In this document: piece after piece, positions 7,942-16,461 of the stretch
Numbering within the stretch: the stretch's first letter is position 1
How the letters are laid out: every line of letters starts with the position of its first letter
Source: Archaeoglobi archaeon JdFR-42
GTDB taxonomy: Archaea > Halobacteriota > Archaeoglobi > Archaeoglobales > JdFR-42
Reading direction: 5' to 3'
Length of the DNA: 64,000 nt
NCBI GenBank assembly: GCA_002010305.1
Contig: MTND01000027.1
Coordinates: forward strand, 154,369 to 218,368
Position numbers and translations under genes: made by a program
The notes under the pieces: generated by a model
Told to the model about the DNA's origin: nothing
What the model saw: only the letters and a program-made list of their open reading frames with translations
Databases searched by the model: none

Positions 7942-9927
7942 TTATACCACCAGTCCTTCTTTTTCAAGAATCTTCAACACATCATGGAGTTCAAGATCCT
8001 CTAGAGTTTCCCGTTTTATCAACCCTGTTTCGGGGTCCCATCCTCTGATTTCATAATATCTGTCTATCATCTTGTTGAAGGTATCTCTGGTATATATTTC
8101 TCCTTTAGCTGGCCCACGAGGTACTTTATCCTTGAAAAATCTCTCTGGAAGAGTATCATCCTTTCTTCGAATTCCTCTTCGGATGTTAAATGCCCTCTCC
8201 ACATTAATAATTCGCTTTCCTATTCTGAGCAATTCTTCATAGCTGATGTTCCATCCAGTCACAGCCGAAATCCATTCATGATATTTCAGGGAATGCACTT
8301 CTCCCTTTAGCTTGAAGTACTTATGAATGAGTTCTGGTACTGGATATTGAGTATAATAACTTGCATGCATGAACCTGCAAGAACCTATGGAGTCTGTTAT
8401 TGCTCCCAGTTCTTCATGCCATGCGACCATCTCTGGTTTCCCTCCATATTTTCTCAGATCTACTGCTTCTGGATCTCCAAAGAGGTCTTTTCCTATTTCT
8501 GGTGGAAGTTTTATCATCTCAAACACAGGATGAGCTCGAAGATGGTCTGATCCTCTGCTCGCCACTGCATAGGCAAATCCAAATCCTTTGGCAGCCCTAG
8601 GATCACATGAAATGGAGTCCATTCCTTTAACATTGGAGGTGTAGTACATTGCTTTCTCAGATATGGCTTTCGCAGCAAGATAAGATCCAAGTCCCCCAAG
8701 TTCACCTATTTTACCCTCTCTATTGGCAATTTTGTGGATAGCTTCAACCATCGCATCGGCATTTCCAAATCTCAAATCAAGACCATCTAGAAACTCGTCA
8801 TCAATAATACCCTCTTCCCTCCATTCCATAAATGTAGCGATCATATTACCGCAAGACACGGCATCCATACCGTAATCATTGGCAATCATATTGGCGTGGA
8901 ATACTGCATCGAAATCGCCTACGCCACATTTACTACCAAAAGCCCCTATAGCCTCAAATTCAATATTGCCTCTTGTTCCCGCATATTTACCAGTTCGAAT
9001 AACACCATATCTCTTGCATCTGTTTGGGCATGACATACAGGCTCTTCCAGCAGGAATTGGCGACTCTTTGACAGAAAATCTATCTCTGAATTCTTCTCCA
9101 CTTATTTTGTCTGCATCTTCAAAGTAGGATTCTCTGAAATTTCTCGTGGGAAGCCATCCCTGAGCGTTGCCCCATCCAACACATACCGCAGTCCCAAGAA
9201 CAGAATGTTCCTGGGTCTTAAATCCAAAGTCGTTCATCAAAGCCAGCCAGCCATCTCTAGCAACCTCATAATATCTATCCGGATCTGCAACCTCTATAGA
9301 TCCCGTACCACTGACGCCAATGGCCTTAAGGTTTTTCGACGCCATTACCGTCCCCATTCCGGCTCTTCCAGCGGCATCCCAGTAATCAAAGATAACAGAG
9401 CCATATAACACACCATTTTCTGCTGCTCTGCCTACTGCAGCCACCTTCACATCGTCATGTCTCTCTTTAAGGACATCAGTGGTCTCAAAGACTCCACTTC
9501 CTTTCAGATCTGAGGCATCTCTCAACTCCACATGATCATCTTCTATCAGGAGATACACTGGTTTTTTAGATCTTCCCACCACCACGATGTTATCATAACC
9601 GGCGTATTTCAGCTCTGGAGCAAAATTGGTACCAGCATTGGAGTTTCCGAAAATACCTGTCAGCGGAGAGAGGGAAGTAACATCTACTCTTCCTGTAGTT
9701 AATCCCAGAAGACCATTAACAGGCCCTGTAGCAATCAAAAGCACATTATCCGGGCTCATTGGGTCAACATCGGGCCCAACGAGATCGAAGAGCAGTCTTC
9801 CATTGAGGCCACGTCCTCCAAGAAATCTTTTTACAAGATCCCTGTCCAGTGGTTCCTTTATAACTTTCCCTTTTGTCAAATCAACTTTCAGAGTTTGACC
9901 TGCATATCCATATAGTTTTTCCATCAT
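7942..9927 (-). CDS. aor: Tungsten-containing aldehyde:ferredoxin oxidoreductase
   Basis: AOR-family enzyme, which oxidises an aldehyde to the acid with ferredoxin, or reduces an acid in reverse, using a bis-tungstopterin cofactor. The N-terminal domain has FLGGRGLNGRLLFD and TGRVDVTSLSPLTG. The [4Fe-4S] ligands are CMSCPNRC plus the distal Cys in DSIGSCRF. The 661 residues are slightly longer than P. furiosus AOR (605) and close to benzoyl-CoA-pathway and WOR-type members. It overlaps the upstream ferredoxin gene by 4 nt (ATGA) and is followed directly by the zinc-finger gene. Pairing with a four-cluster ferredoxin resembles the two-subunit AOR arrangement of aromatic-acid degraders. The adjacent PaaK supports an aromatic or branched substrate. 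Confidence 0.93.
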   Translation of the reverse strand: MMEKLYGYAGQTLKVDLTKGKVIKEPLDRDLVKRFLGGRGLNGRLLFDLVGPDVDPMSPDNVLLIATGPVNGLLGLTTGRVDVTSLSPLTGIFGNSNAGTNFAPELKYAGYDNIVVVGRSKKPVYLLIEDDHVELRDASDLKGSGVFETTDVLKERHDDVKVAAVGRAAENGVLYGSVIFDYWDAAGRAGMGTVMASKNLKAIGVSGTGSIEVADPDRYYEVARDGWLALMNDFGFKTQEHSVLGTAVCVGWGNAQGWLPTRNFRESYFEDADKISGEEFRDRFSVKESPIPAGRACMSCPNRCKRYGVIRTGKYAGTRGNIEFEAIGAFGSKCGVGDFDAVFHANMIANDYGMDAVSCGNMIATFMEWREEGIIDDEFLDGLDLRFGNADAMVEAIHKIANREGKIGELGGLGSYLAAKAISEKAMYYTSNVKGMDSISCDPRAAKGFGFAYAVASRGSDHLRAHPVFEMIKLPPEIGKDLFGDPEAVDLRKYGGKPEMVAWHEELGAITDSIGSCRFMHASYYTQYPVPELIHKYFKLKGEVHSLKYHEWISAVTGWNISYEELLRIGKRIINVERAFNIRRGIRRKDDTLPERFFKDKVPRGPAKGEIYTRDTFNKMIDRYYEIRGWDPETGLIKRETLEDLELHDVLKILEKEGLVV

Positions 9928-10409
9928 CTGAGATCCCTCGCACGAGCCTGAGCAGCAGCTTCCTTTCTTGCTATCTTAACCTTCTTTATGGTATCAACAT
10001 CCAGAGAAGTGGAATAGCTAACAGCTCGAGTAAAACACCATTTCACACACTCTGGATCTCCTCTGCACAGATCGCACTTAAAAAAGACTTTTTTATCTTC
10101 ATCAAATCCTATGGCCCCAAAAGGACATGCGATCATGCAACGTTTGCATCCGATACAGATGTCAGGATCAAGAATCACCGCTTGAGTGTCTTCATCCCTG
10201 TATATCGATCTGACAGGGCATACAATCATACATGGGGCATCCTCACAGTGTTCGCATCCAGTAGGAACATCTATGCCGTCCCTATCAAACTTTACAACCC
10301 TTATCCTGGCTTTTGTTGGAGAAAATACACCCTCGTTGATAAAACTGCAGGCCAGCTCACACGCTCTGCATCCCGTACATAGGTCTGGGTTAAAGACCAA
10401 TTTCTTCAA
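9924..10409 (-). CDS. Polyferredoxin electron-transfer subunit (four [4Fe-4S])
   Basis: A 161-residue DMSO-reductase-B/HycB-type iron-sulfur protein. Four Cys quartets are complete: CTGCRACELAC, CEHCEDAPCMIVCP, CIGCKRCMIACP and CDLCRGDPECVKWC, giving four predicted [4Fe-4S] clusters. It likely carries electrons between the AOR active-site chain and soluble ferredoxin or another partner. The start is TTG 10409, 5 nt after GGAGGTG, and that Shine-Dalgarno lies in the last codons of the NrpR-like gene. It ends in a 4-nt overlap with AOR. The Lys/Arg-rich tail (residues ~140-161) could be a docking helix. Confidence 0.9.
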   Translation of the reverse strand: MKKLVFNPDLCTGCRACELACSFINEGVFSPTKARIRVVKFDRDGIDVPTGCEHCEDAPCMIVCPVRSIYRDEDTQAVILDPDICIGCKRCMIACPFGAIGFDEDKKVFFKCDLCRGDPECVKWCFTRAVSYSTSLDVDTIKKVKIARKEAAAQARARDLR

Positions 10410-10411
10410 TA

Positions 10412-11389
10412 TTACACCTCCAGATCCTTTACATCACAAAACTCAGAAAAGTCCAGTATTTCCTGAGATATGTGAACCTTAGTGGGGACTCCTGAAGCCC
10501 TTAGAATCCCAATTGGCGTTGAAGGGCCTACACATACAAACCCAATTTTATTTACCCCCCTCGGTGGAACTCCACACACAGGTTCGTCAAGACCTCCTAT
10601 AGCATGGGCAGGTTTGATATCATGTTCCTCTAGTAATTTCATAATCTCAACAAGTCTTTCTCGACCAACAAATGGAATTTCCCTGTAAATTCCAAAGACT
10701 TCTCCTTCTCCTTCGAAGATCGATTTCTCACTCACTTCAGAAAACATACGCTGTATGAAGAGATCAAGAGCAGTTATAGACGACTCCTCAAATCCAATCA
10801 CTTGAGTGAATCTTGTGAGCATGAAATTTGACATCTCTACTGATCCAGCAAATCTGAGAGTGGAGACGATCCCATTTCTGTATAAAATGGCATCTAAAGT
10901 AAAACTGGACAGATAGTATATACCTACCTTACCTTCTTCAATCAATGGAATGTCTCTTGCTGGGGCCACTCTACTGCTGAAAGCTAGGCCTTTTTTTCCA
11001 CATCGGTCAAATATCCCGGTAACCTTCTTCAGGCTATTTTTTGGAAAAATAGCCAGATTTGCAATTACTTTCCCTTCTCCGGTTTCGACATCAAAATTGG
11101 AATAAAATATGCATTCATGTATCCTGCTTAGACCATATCCAATCCGATCAGCTATGTTACCTTTTTCAATCTCTCTGAGACCTTTCTCAGTTATAACTCT
11201 ACCTTTGAGACCAAAATTCTCTGTCAGTCCCCTTTCATCCAGAATCCTTAGATGGTATCTTACTGCCTGTTCAGTAAGATATATCCCCCTTTCCCGAAGT
11301 TTATTGGCAATAAATCTCGCTCCAGTAGGTTTTTCCTGTTCAGCAAGAATTTTCAATATTTCAACAACTTTCCGCTCGATATTGGTCAT
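10412..11389 (-). CDS. NrpR-like transcriptional regulator (wHTH + one DUF128/NRD domain)
   Basis: Residues ~1-75 are a winged helix of NrpR type (ERKVVEILKILAEQ, then TEQAVRYHLRILDERGL). Residues ~80-320 are one DUF128/NRD ligand domain, with the GGLDEPVCGVPP and NKIGFVCVGPSTPIG segments typical of the family. In methanogens NrpR represses nitrogen genes and is released by 2-oxoglutarate. Here no nitrogen gene is near, and the protein heads an AOR operon with 2 nt to the ferredoxin start, so it more likely senses a related 2-oxoacid or CoA-pathway intermediate (inference). A perfect 19-bp palindrome about 60 bp upstream is a natural binding site and suggests autoregulation of the whole block. 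Confidence 0.85.
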   Translation of the reverse strand: MTNIERKVVEILKILAEQEKPTGARFIANKLRERGIYLTEQAVRYHLRILDERGLTENFGLKGRVITEKGLREIEKGNIADRIGYGLSRIHECIFYSNFDVETGEGKVIANLAIFPKNSLKKVTGIFDRCGKKGLAFSSRVAPARDIPLIEEGKVGIYYLSSFTLDAILYRNGIVSTLRFAGSVEMSNFMLTRFTQVIGFEESSITALDLFIQRMFSEVSEKSIFEGEGEVFGIYREIPFVGRERLVEIMKLLEEHDIKPAHAIGGLDEPVCGVPPRGVNKIGFVCVGPSTPIGILRASGVPTKVHISQEILDFSEFCDVKDLEV

Positions 11390-11449
11390 ATTTTCTCTTC
11401 TCCTGTTGTTTTATCTGATGTTTACACACTATCTTATTTTAACATTTTT

Positions 11450-11468
11450 TGTAAAGCATAGCTTTACA
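11450..11468. promoter_or_regulatory. Perfect palindrome, candidate operator of the AOR operon
   Basis: TGTAAAGC-ATA-GCTTTACA has perfect 8-bp arms and a 3-nt centre. It lies just upstream of an A/T-rich TATA-like stretch (minus strand TTAAAATAAG, about 11430-11440) in the only gap between the two metabolic blocks. A wHTH dimer from the adjacent NrpR-like gene is the obvious candidate ligand (inference). Confidence 0.55.
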
Positions 11469-11489
11469 TGATGAAATGGTACCTGCAAC

Positions 11490-12689
11490 TCAGTGGTTTC
11501 CGTTTCCGATTACTCCATCTTCTTTCAGCTTTCTTACTTCTTCTTCAGAGAGACCAAGGATGTGAGTGAGGATCCTCTCACTCTGTTCCCCCAATGTTGG
11601 TGCCGGATCAAATTCCTCCATCTCACCATGCATCTTCACAGGAGTGCCAAGAGTTTTCACCCTACCATAGGTTGGATGAAAGAACTCTACTACCATATTC
11701 CTCATGCGGATCTGCTCGTCTTTAACCACTTTATCAATGGTGTTGATAGGGGAACACGGTACTGCGTACCTGTTCAGGATCTCCAACCATTCATCTGTAG
11801 ACCTCTCGTGAAATCTTTCCTGTAAAATTGGAATAAGTGCTTCTCTGTTTTCCACCCTTTTTGAATTATTCAAGAACCTTGGATCATCAACGAGTTTTTC
11901 AAGTCCAAGAGCCTTACAGAACCCCTCCCAGATTCTTTCAGTAAACACTGCCACAACTAAGTAACCATCTCTGGTTTCGAAAGCCTGATATGGTACGATG
12001 GATGGATGGCCTGACCCAACTCTTTCTGTAACATAACCTGCACTTAGATAATACTGCACCATGTAAGTTAACAAAGAAAATGTACAATCAAGAAGGCTGA
12101 GTTCTATTCTGCAACCTTCTCCAGTTCTTTCCCGCTTCTGGAGCGCTGCAAGAACACTTATAGCTCCATATAACCCACCAGCCAGATCCCCAATAGGAAT
12201 CCCCATCCTCACAGGAGCTCTTCCAGGTTCTCCAGTAACACTCATGGCTCCGCTGTAGGCCTGAATTGCTAGATCAAAAGCAGGATGATCCCTTTTTGGC
12301 CCTTCTTCCCCATAAGCGGATATAGAGCAGCATATGATCTTGGGATTTATCTTTTTTAAGGTCTCATATTCAATTCCAAGTCGAGATAGTACACCTGGTC
12401 TAAAATTATCAACTACTACATCAGCCTTTTCGACGAGTTTATAGAATATCTCCCTTCCCTTATCGCTTTTCAGATCCAGTGCTAGGCTCTTTTTGTTCCT
12501 GTTTATGCTGATGAAATATGCACTCATACCGTCTACGAAAAAGGGGCCTATGTCTCTGGTTGGGTCTCCATTTTCTGGGTCCTCGATCTTTATAACTTCT
12601 GCTCCAAGATCTCCCAAGATCATAGTGGTAAAAGGTCCTGCCAGCATTCGTGTTAGATCTAGTACAATAACACCATCTAAAGCTTTCAT
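11490..12689 (-). CDS. Class III CoA transferase (CaiB/BaiF family)
   Basis: Moves CoA between carboxylic acids, as formyl-CoA transferase, CaiB or succinyl-CoA:(R)-benzylsuccinate CoA-transferase do; some relatives are 2-methylacyl-CoA racemases. N-terminal LDLTRMLAGPF, GAEVIKIE and SLALDLKS are diagnostic. The nucleophilic Asp is present in GIPIGDLAGG (residue ~170). Length (399) fits the family. It follows the mutase large subunit by 10 nt and is the last gene of the HyuA-to-CoA-transferase block. In this setting it could load the product of the HyuAB step onto CoA from succinyl-CoA, the mutase product. Confidence 0.88.
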   Translation of the reverse strand: MKALDGVIVLDLTRMLAGPFTTMILGDLGAEVIKIEDPENGDPTRDIGPFFVDGMSAYFISINRNKKSLALDLKSDKGREIFYKLVEKADVVVDNFRPGVLSRLGIEYETLKKINPKIICCSISAYGEEGPKRDHPAFDLAIQAYSGAMSVTGEPGRAPVRMGIPIGDLAGGLYGAISVLAALQKRERTGEGCRIELSLLDCTFSLLTYMVQYYLSAGYVTERVGSGHPSIVPYQAFETRDGYLVVAVFTERIWEGFCKALGLEKLVDDPRFLNNSKRVENREALIPILQERFHERSTDEWLEILNRYAVPCSPINTIDKVVKDEQIRMRNMVVEFFHPTYGRVKTLGTPVKMHGEMEEFDPAPTLGEQSERILTHILGLSEEEVRKLKEDGVIGNGNH

Positions 12690-12699
12690 GGGTCAACCC

Positions 12700-14316
12700 T
12701 CAAAAGATGGGGGGCTCTTTAAACACCCCATATTCATCTTTAAGAACCTGAGTTATCTCTCCTACTGTTGCATAATGTCTAACCGCTTCTATGATATAGG
12801 GCATTAGATTTTCGTCTCTTTTTATAGCCTTCTTTAGTTCTTCAAGGCTTTCCTTAACTTTCAGGTTATTGCGCTCATTTTTAACTTCCTTCAGCCTTTC
12901 CAATTGAGTTTTCACAGCAGTCATATCCAGATCATACAGTTCAATTTCTTTTTCTTCCTCTTCCATTCGATACTTGTTTACCCCCACTTTGACTATTTCA
13001 CCGGACTGGATTTTCTTTTCCATTTCATATGCCTGTCTGGCGATTTTTGACTGGATGTATCCTCTCTCTACTGCATTGATCATACCACCCCAACTCTCAA
13101 CCTCTTCCATTACTTCTATGATCTTCTTCTCCATTTCGTTGGTCAGCCATTCAATGTAATATGATCCGCCAAGGGGATCTACTGTATCACATACGCCGGT
13201 TTCTTCCATCAGAATCTGCATGGTCCTAAGAGCCAGAAGAGAAGCTTTAGCCGATGGAATGGTATATGCTTCATCAAAGGTACATAATGCCATGGTTTGA
13301 GTTCCGCTGAGAGCCGATACAAGAGCATAATAGGCCCCTCTCACTATATTGTTCTCAGGCTGCTCGAAAGTCAGTCCAGCTCCTCCTCCCCCAGCGATCA
13401 TCTTCATTTTCATGGATGCTGAGTTCTTCGCTCCATACTTGTCTCTAATAATTCTGGCCCAGAGTCTTCGTCCTGCCCTCAACTTGGCAATCTGCTCAAA
13501 CATATTCCCAAATATGTCGAAATTAAAGGAAAACCTAGGAACAAACTCATCCACTTTCAGACCTCTTTCCAAGACTTTATCAATGTATGTCTCAGCAATA
13601 CTGAAAGCGTAACCCATTTCCTGAGCAGGAGTTGCCCCACTCTCCCTGATGTGGTATCCACACACACTCACAGGATAAACTTTTGGAGCATTTCTGGCAC
13701 AAAACTCAATAATATCACATACCAGTTTGACAGAAGGCTCCACCGGGAATATCCATGCACCACGCCCTATTATCTCTTTGAGAATGTCATTCTGAGGAGT
13801 TGCTCTAACATCCTTCAAATCCACTCCCTGCTTCTCAGCCACCACAAAGTACATGGCCAGAATTATTGGGGCAGTTGCGTTTATGGTAAGAGACGTGCTT
13901 ATCTTGTCGATAGGTATACCATCGAAAGCTATTTCCATATCCTTTAAAGTGTCAACAGCCATCCCTACTCTGCCCACTTCCCATTTGGCGAGAGGATTAT
14001 CTGAGTCAAGGCCATTCTGAGTTGGGAGGTCAAAAGCGACATTCAGCGCATTCTGACCGTTTTCTATCAAAAATTTAAATCGGGAATTTGTATCTTCAGG
14101 AGTTCCAAAACCTGAGTACTGTCTCATAGTCCAAGGGCGGTAGCGGTACATGAACTTATGAATGCCCCTAGTAAATGGAAACTCTCCCGGATTTCCTATA
14201 TCTCTTTCATAATCCAGATCTTTAATATCCTCGGGTCGGTAAATGGGTTTAACCTCTATTCCCGATTCCAGTACAACTTTTCGAAGATCTTTCTCTGTGA
14301 TTTCTTTTTTCGCCAT
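12700..14316 (-). CDS. Methylmalonyl-CoA mutase, catalytic (large) subunit
   Basis: TIM-barrel chain of the B12-dependent acyl-CoA mutase that interconverts (R)-methylmalonyl-CoA and succinyl-CoA. Conserved pieces are RPWTMRQYSGF, VAFDLPTQNG, QNDILKE and GYHIRESGATP. By hand alignment to the P. shermanii enzyme, the substrate-carboxylate residues Tyr89 (RQY), Arg207 (IIGR) and His244 (GYH) are kept, which favours methylmalonyl-CoA over isobutyryl- or 2-hydroxyisobutyryl-CoA. The 538 residues match the split archaeal form, with the B12 domain encoded separately next door. A GGTGA Shine-Dalgarno precedes ATG 14316. No MeaB GTPase or epimerase gene is in the window. Confidence 0.92.
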   Translation of the reverse strand: MAKKEITEKDLRKVVLESGIEVKPIYRPEDIKDLDYERDIGNPGEFPFTRGIHKFMYRYRPWTMRQYSGFGTPEDTNSRFKFLIENGQNALNVAFDLPTQNGLDSDNPLAKWEVGRVGMAVDTLKDMEIAFDGIPIDKISTSLTINATAPIILAMYFVVAEKQGVDLKDVRATPQNDILKEIIGRGAWIFPVEPSVKLVCDIIEFCARNAPKVYPVSVCGYHIRESGATPAQEMGYAFSIAETYIDKVLERGLKVDEFVPRFSFNFDIFGNMFEQIAKLRAGRRLWARIIRDKYGAKNSASMKMKMIAGGGGAGLTFEQPENNIVRGAYYALVSALSGTQTMALCTFDEAYTIPSAKASLLALRTMQILMEETGVCDTVDPLGGSYYIEWLTNEMEKKIIEVMEEVESWGGMINAVERGYIQSKIARQAYEMEKKIQSGEIVKVGVNKYRMEEEEKEIELYDLDMTAVKTQLERLKEVKNERNNLKVKESLEELKKAIKRDENLMPYIIEAVRHYATVGEITQVLKDEYGVFKEPPIF

Positions 14317-14346
14317 TTTATTTCACCTTCCTCCAAAATTGTAAAT

Positions 14347-14796
14347 CTATGATTTATTACCTCTCAGCAATTGCTGGCAGAAATCTATAATCTCCTCAAA
14401 TCTCGTACCTACAGGGAACACAGCGGCAACACCCATCTCTTCAAGCCTCTTTATATCCTTCGGTGGGATGTTGCCCCCTACAATAACTGTGATATCATCT
14501 ACACCCGCTTCTTCCAGTTTTTCAAGGAGTTCTTTTGACGCTGGGATATGAATACCTGAATACACACTCAACCCGATCACATCCACATCTTCCTGAATGG
14601 CAGTATTTACAATGTCATCAATAGTCCGATGTAATCCTGTGTACAGTACTTCGAATCCTGCATCTCTTAATGCTAGAGCTATCACTTTTGCACCTCTGTC
14701 ATGACCATCTAAACCTGGTTTAGCTATCAAGATCCTCAACCTCTTTTTCTGCTCATGCACAGCATTCATTTCCTTTGATGTCACAACTCCAGTCAC
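14347..14796 (-). CDS. Methylmalonyl-CoA mutase, B12-binding (small) subunit
   Basis: Cobalamin-binding Rossmann domain. The lower-ligand motif DxHxxG is seen as GLDGHDRGAKV, followed by GLSVYSG and VGGNIPP, which line the nucleotide tail pocket. It pairs with the large subunit 30 nt downstream. The track starts at 14829, overlapping the acyl-CoA dehydrogenase by 23 nt. A GAGGTG Shine-Dalgarno 6 nt before GTG 14796 makes that the better start, giving ~149 residues (typical for the split subunit) and removing the overlap. Confidence 0.88.
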   Translation of the reverse strand: MTGVVTSKEMNAVHEQKKRLRILIAKPGLDGHDRGAKVIALALRDAGFEVLYTGLHRTIDDIVNTAIQEDVDVIGLSVYSGIHIPASKELLEKLEEAGVDDITVIVGGNIPPKDIKRLEEMGVAAVFPVGTRFEEIIDFCQQLLRGNKS

Positions 14797-14806
14797 TTTT
14801 GACACC

Positions 14807-15949
14807 TCATAATCCGAGTTCTGATCCAATTATTAACTTCAGAATCTCGGAAGTGCCTCCTCCAATGAGAAGGAATCTAACGTCCCTGTAAAATCTTTCA
14901 ATGGCATGATCCCTTGAGAATCCATAACTTGCAAAGACCCTCGAACCCTCATCTGCTGCTTTTACTGCTGCCTCACTGGCAAATAATTTAGCCATACTCG
15001 CCTCTTTTATAGGTCTTTTACCCTGGTCAATAAGCCATGCTGCGTAATAGACTAGCCATTTCGCAGCTTCAAGGTCTGTTGCAACTTCAGCTAGTTTGAA
15101 TTTTATGGCCTGGAATTTTCCTATAGGTCTTCCAAATTGCACTCTTTCTTTTGCATATTCAATGGCATCATTCAGTATTGCAAAGCCAGCACCAAGGCTC
15201 AAAGCACCGGTCATAATACGAATTTCTGCAAGAATCTCTCGAAGATACACGTGTCCCATTCCTTCTTTTTCCCCCAGTAGATAATCAGCAGGTATTCGAA
15301 CGTCATTGAATACAATCTCAGACGTTTTAGAACCTTTTAATCCCATCTTCTCTATATCTCGTCCTATTTCAACACCCTCTGTTCCTCTTGGAACGAAAAA
15401 GAAGTCGATACCTTTCATTCCATCTCCTTTGCTGGTTCTTGCTGCAACAGTATAAAAATCGGCCAATGGACCATTGGTAACCCAAGTTTTAACCCCATTG
15501 ATGACATACTCATCTCCCTCTTTTACTGCTGTGGTTGTAATACTACCCAGATCTGAACCAGCTCCTGGCTCTGTCATACATATAACTCCTTTTTTCTCCC
15601 CTTTGATAGCCGGAATGAGATATTTATCCTTGATTTCTCCATTTCCAAATTTTGCAATAAAATGAGTACCCATAAAAGCCTGCATGGTAGCACTTGCAGC
15701 AAGACTTAACGACCCTTTCGCGATCTCTTCACAAAAAATACAGAAAGTTACTCTATCTGCGTTTACACCTCCGTACTCCTCGGGATATCTTAGACCAAAA
15801 CATCCTAAGTCAGCCAGCCCTTTGAAAAGATCCTCAGGAAATGTATCCTTTTTATCCACATCATTGGCTACAGGTTTCACTTTCTTTTCTACATACTCTT
15901 GCAAAGTTCTTCTAAATATTTCCTGCTCTTCAGTAAAAGTAAAATCCAT
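14807..15949 (-). CDS. Acyl-CoA dehydrogenase
   Basis: FAD enzyme that makes a 2,3-double bond in an acyl-CoA and passes electrons to ETF. Seen are MTEPGAGSD, WVTNG, FGRPIGKFQ and the C-terminal RDVRFLLIGGGTSEI. Length (~380) fits. The position of the medium-chain catalytic Glu (YEGT in MCAD) is Gly here (GGGT), and the isovaleryl-CoA dehydrogenase alternative (Glu before Arg in helix G) reads Ile-Arg with Glu one residue earlier (AEIRI). The base is therefore unclear. The track's GTG 15958 is part of GAGGGGTGAT; ATG 15949, 4 nt after it, is the start. It sits between the V4R and mutase genes in one operon. Confidence 0.88.
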   Translation of the reverse strand: MDFTFTEEQEIFRRTLQEYVEKKVKPVANDVDKKDTFPEDLFKGLADLGCFGLRYPEEYGGVNADRVTFCIFCEEIAKGSLSLAASATMQAFMGTHFIAKFGNGEIKDKYLIPAIKGEKKGVICMTEPGAGSDLGSITTTAVKEGDEYVINGVKTWVTNGPLADFYTVAARTSKGDGMKGIDFFFVPRGTEGVEIGRDIEKMGLKGSKTSEIVFNDVRIPADYLLGEKEGMGHVYLREILAEIRIMTGALSLGAGFAILNDAIEYAKERVQFGRPIGKFQAIKFKLAEVATDLEAAKWLVYYAAWLIDQGKRPIKEASMAKLFASEAAVKAADEGSRVFASYGFSRDHAIERFYRDVRFLLIGGGTSEILKLIIGSELGL

Positions 15950-15954
15950 ACTTA

Positions 15955-16461
15955 TCACCCCTCTTTTGGTTCAACAACAATCTCACAAAAATCGTCTCCC
16001 ATAGCAACACATTTGATTTCTTTACTACTGGCACTTCCAAAAAACACTTCCCCAACGCCTGCAAACACACCCTCAATCAAATGACATACTCCATGATCCG
16101 AGATCCCATACTTTTCAGCAAAGGGAGAATTATACACTCTAACAACAATTCTGGTATCATCATACTCCCATTCCATCCTACCCCACCCAAGGGCGCCCCC
16201 CATGGAACACATGAATTCCATTATTTCTTCTGGTCCGAGATTGAACTCCTCCATGTATCTTACAGTGGACAATCTTCCTCCTTCAAAACCTCCCTTAAAC
16301 ATAGCCTCTTTTGCACTTTCACCAGACATGTCTTCAACAGCTTTCTGAAACCCAATTATGGTCTCCGGGCGAATAAGGAGATATCGGACTCCGCGATACA
16401 GCAGAGCCCCATTCTCCCTGTCATATTCCATCTCATCAAGCATGTTTAATTTGTTTTTCAT
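15955..16461 (-). CDS. V4R-domain (4-vinyl reductase-like) small-molecule binding protein
   Basis: A 168-residue V4R protein. The conserved C-terminal core NSPFAEKYG...CHLIEGVFAGVGEVFFG...KCVAMGDDFCEIVV holds three Cys (CH, KC, FC), matching the ligand-binding face seen in V4R/hydrocarbon-binding proteins (for example BchJ-like and XylR/DmpR sensory domains). There is no DNA-binding domain, so a carrier or co-subunit role is likelier than a regulator. Start and stop overlap HyuB (ATGA) and abut the acyl-CoA dehydrogenase Shine-Dalgarno, so production is coupled. It may serve as the small third subunit of the HyuAB-like enzyme, a position filled by unrelated small subunits in acetone carboxylase (inference). 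Confidence 0.75.
   Translation of the reverse strand: MKNKLNMLDEMEYDRENGALLYRGVRYLLIRPETIIGFQKAVEDMSGESAKEAMFKGGFEGGRLSTVRYMEEFNLGPEEIMEFMCSMGGALGWGRMEWEYDDTRIVVRVYNSPFAEKYGISDHGVCHLIEGVFAGVGEVFFGSASSKEIKCVAMGDDFCEIVVEPKEG

Noticed and set aside
9873-10382. 169-residue plus-strand ORF over the ferredoxin gene
   Set aside because: Shadow; the minus frame holds 16 ordered ferredoxin cysteines.
12700-14316. A Lys aligned near the substrate-carboxylate Arg of the B12 mutase, suggesting a non-methylmalonyl substrate
   Set aside because: Counting from QND (residues 197-199 of the P. shermanii enzyme) puts Arg207 in IIGR, which is conserved. The Lys is in the later PSVK segment, where, as I recall it, the human enzyme also has Lys.
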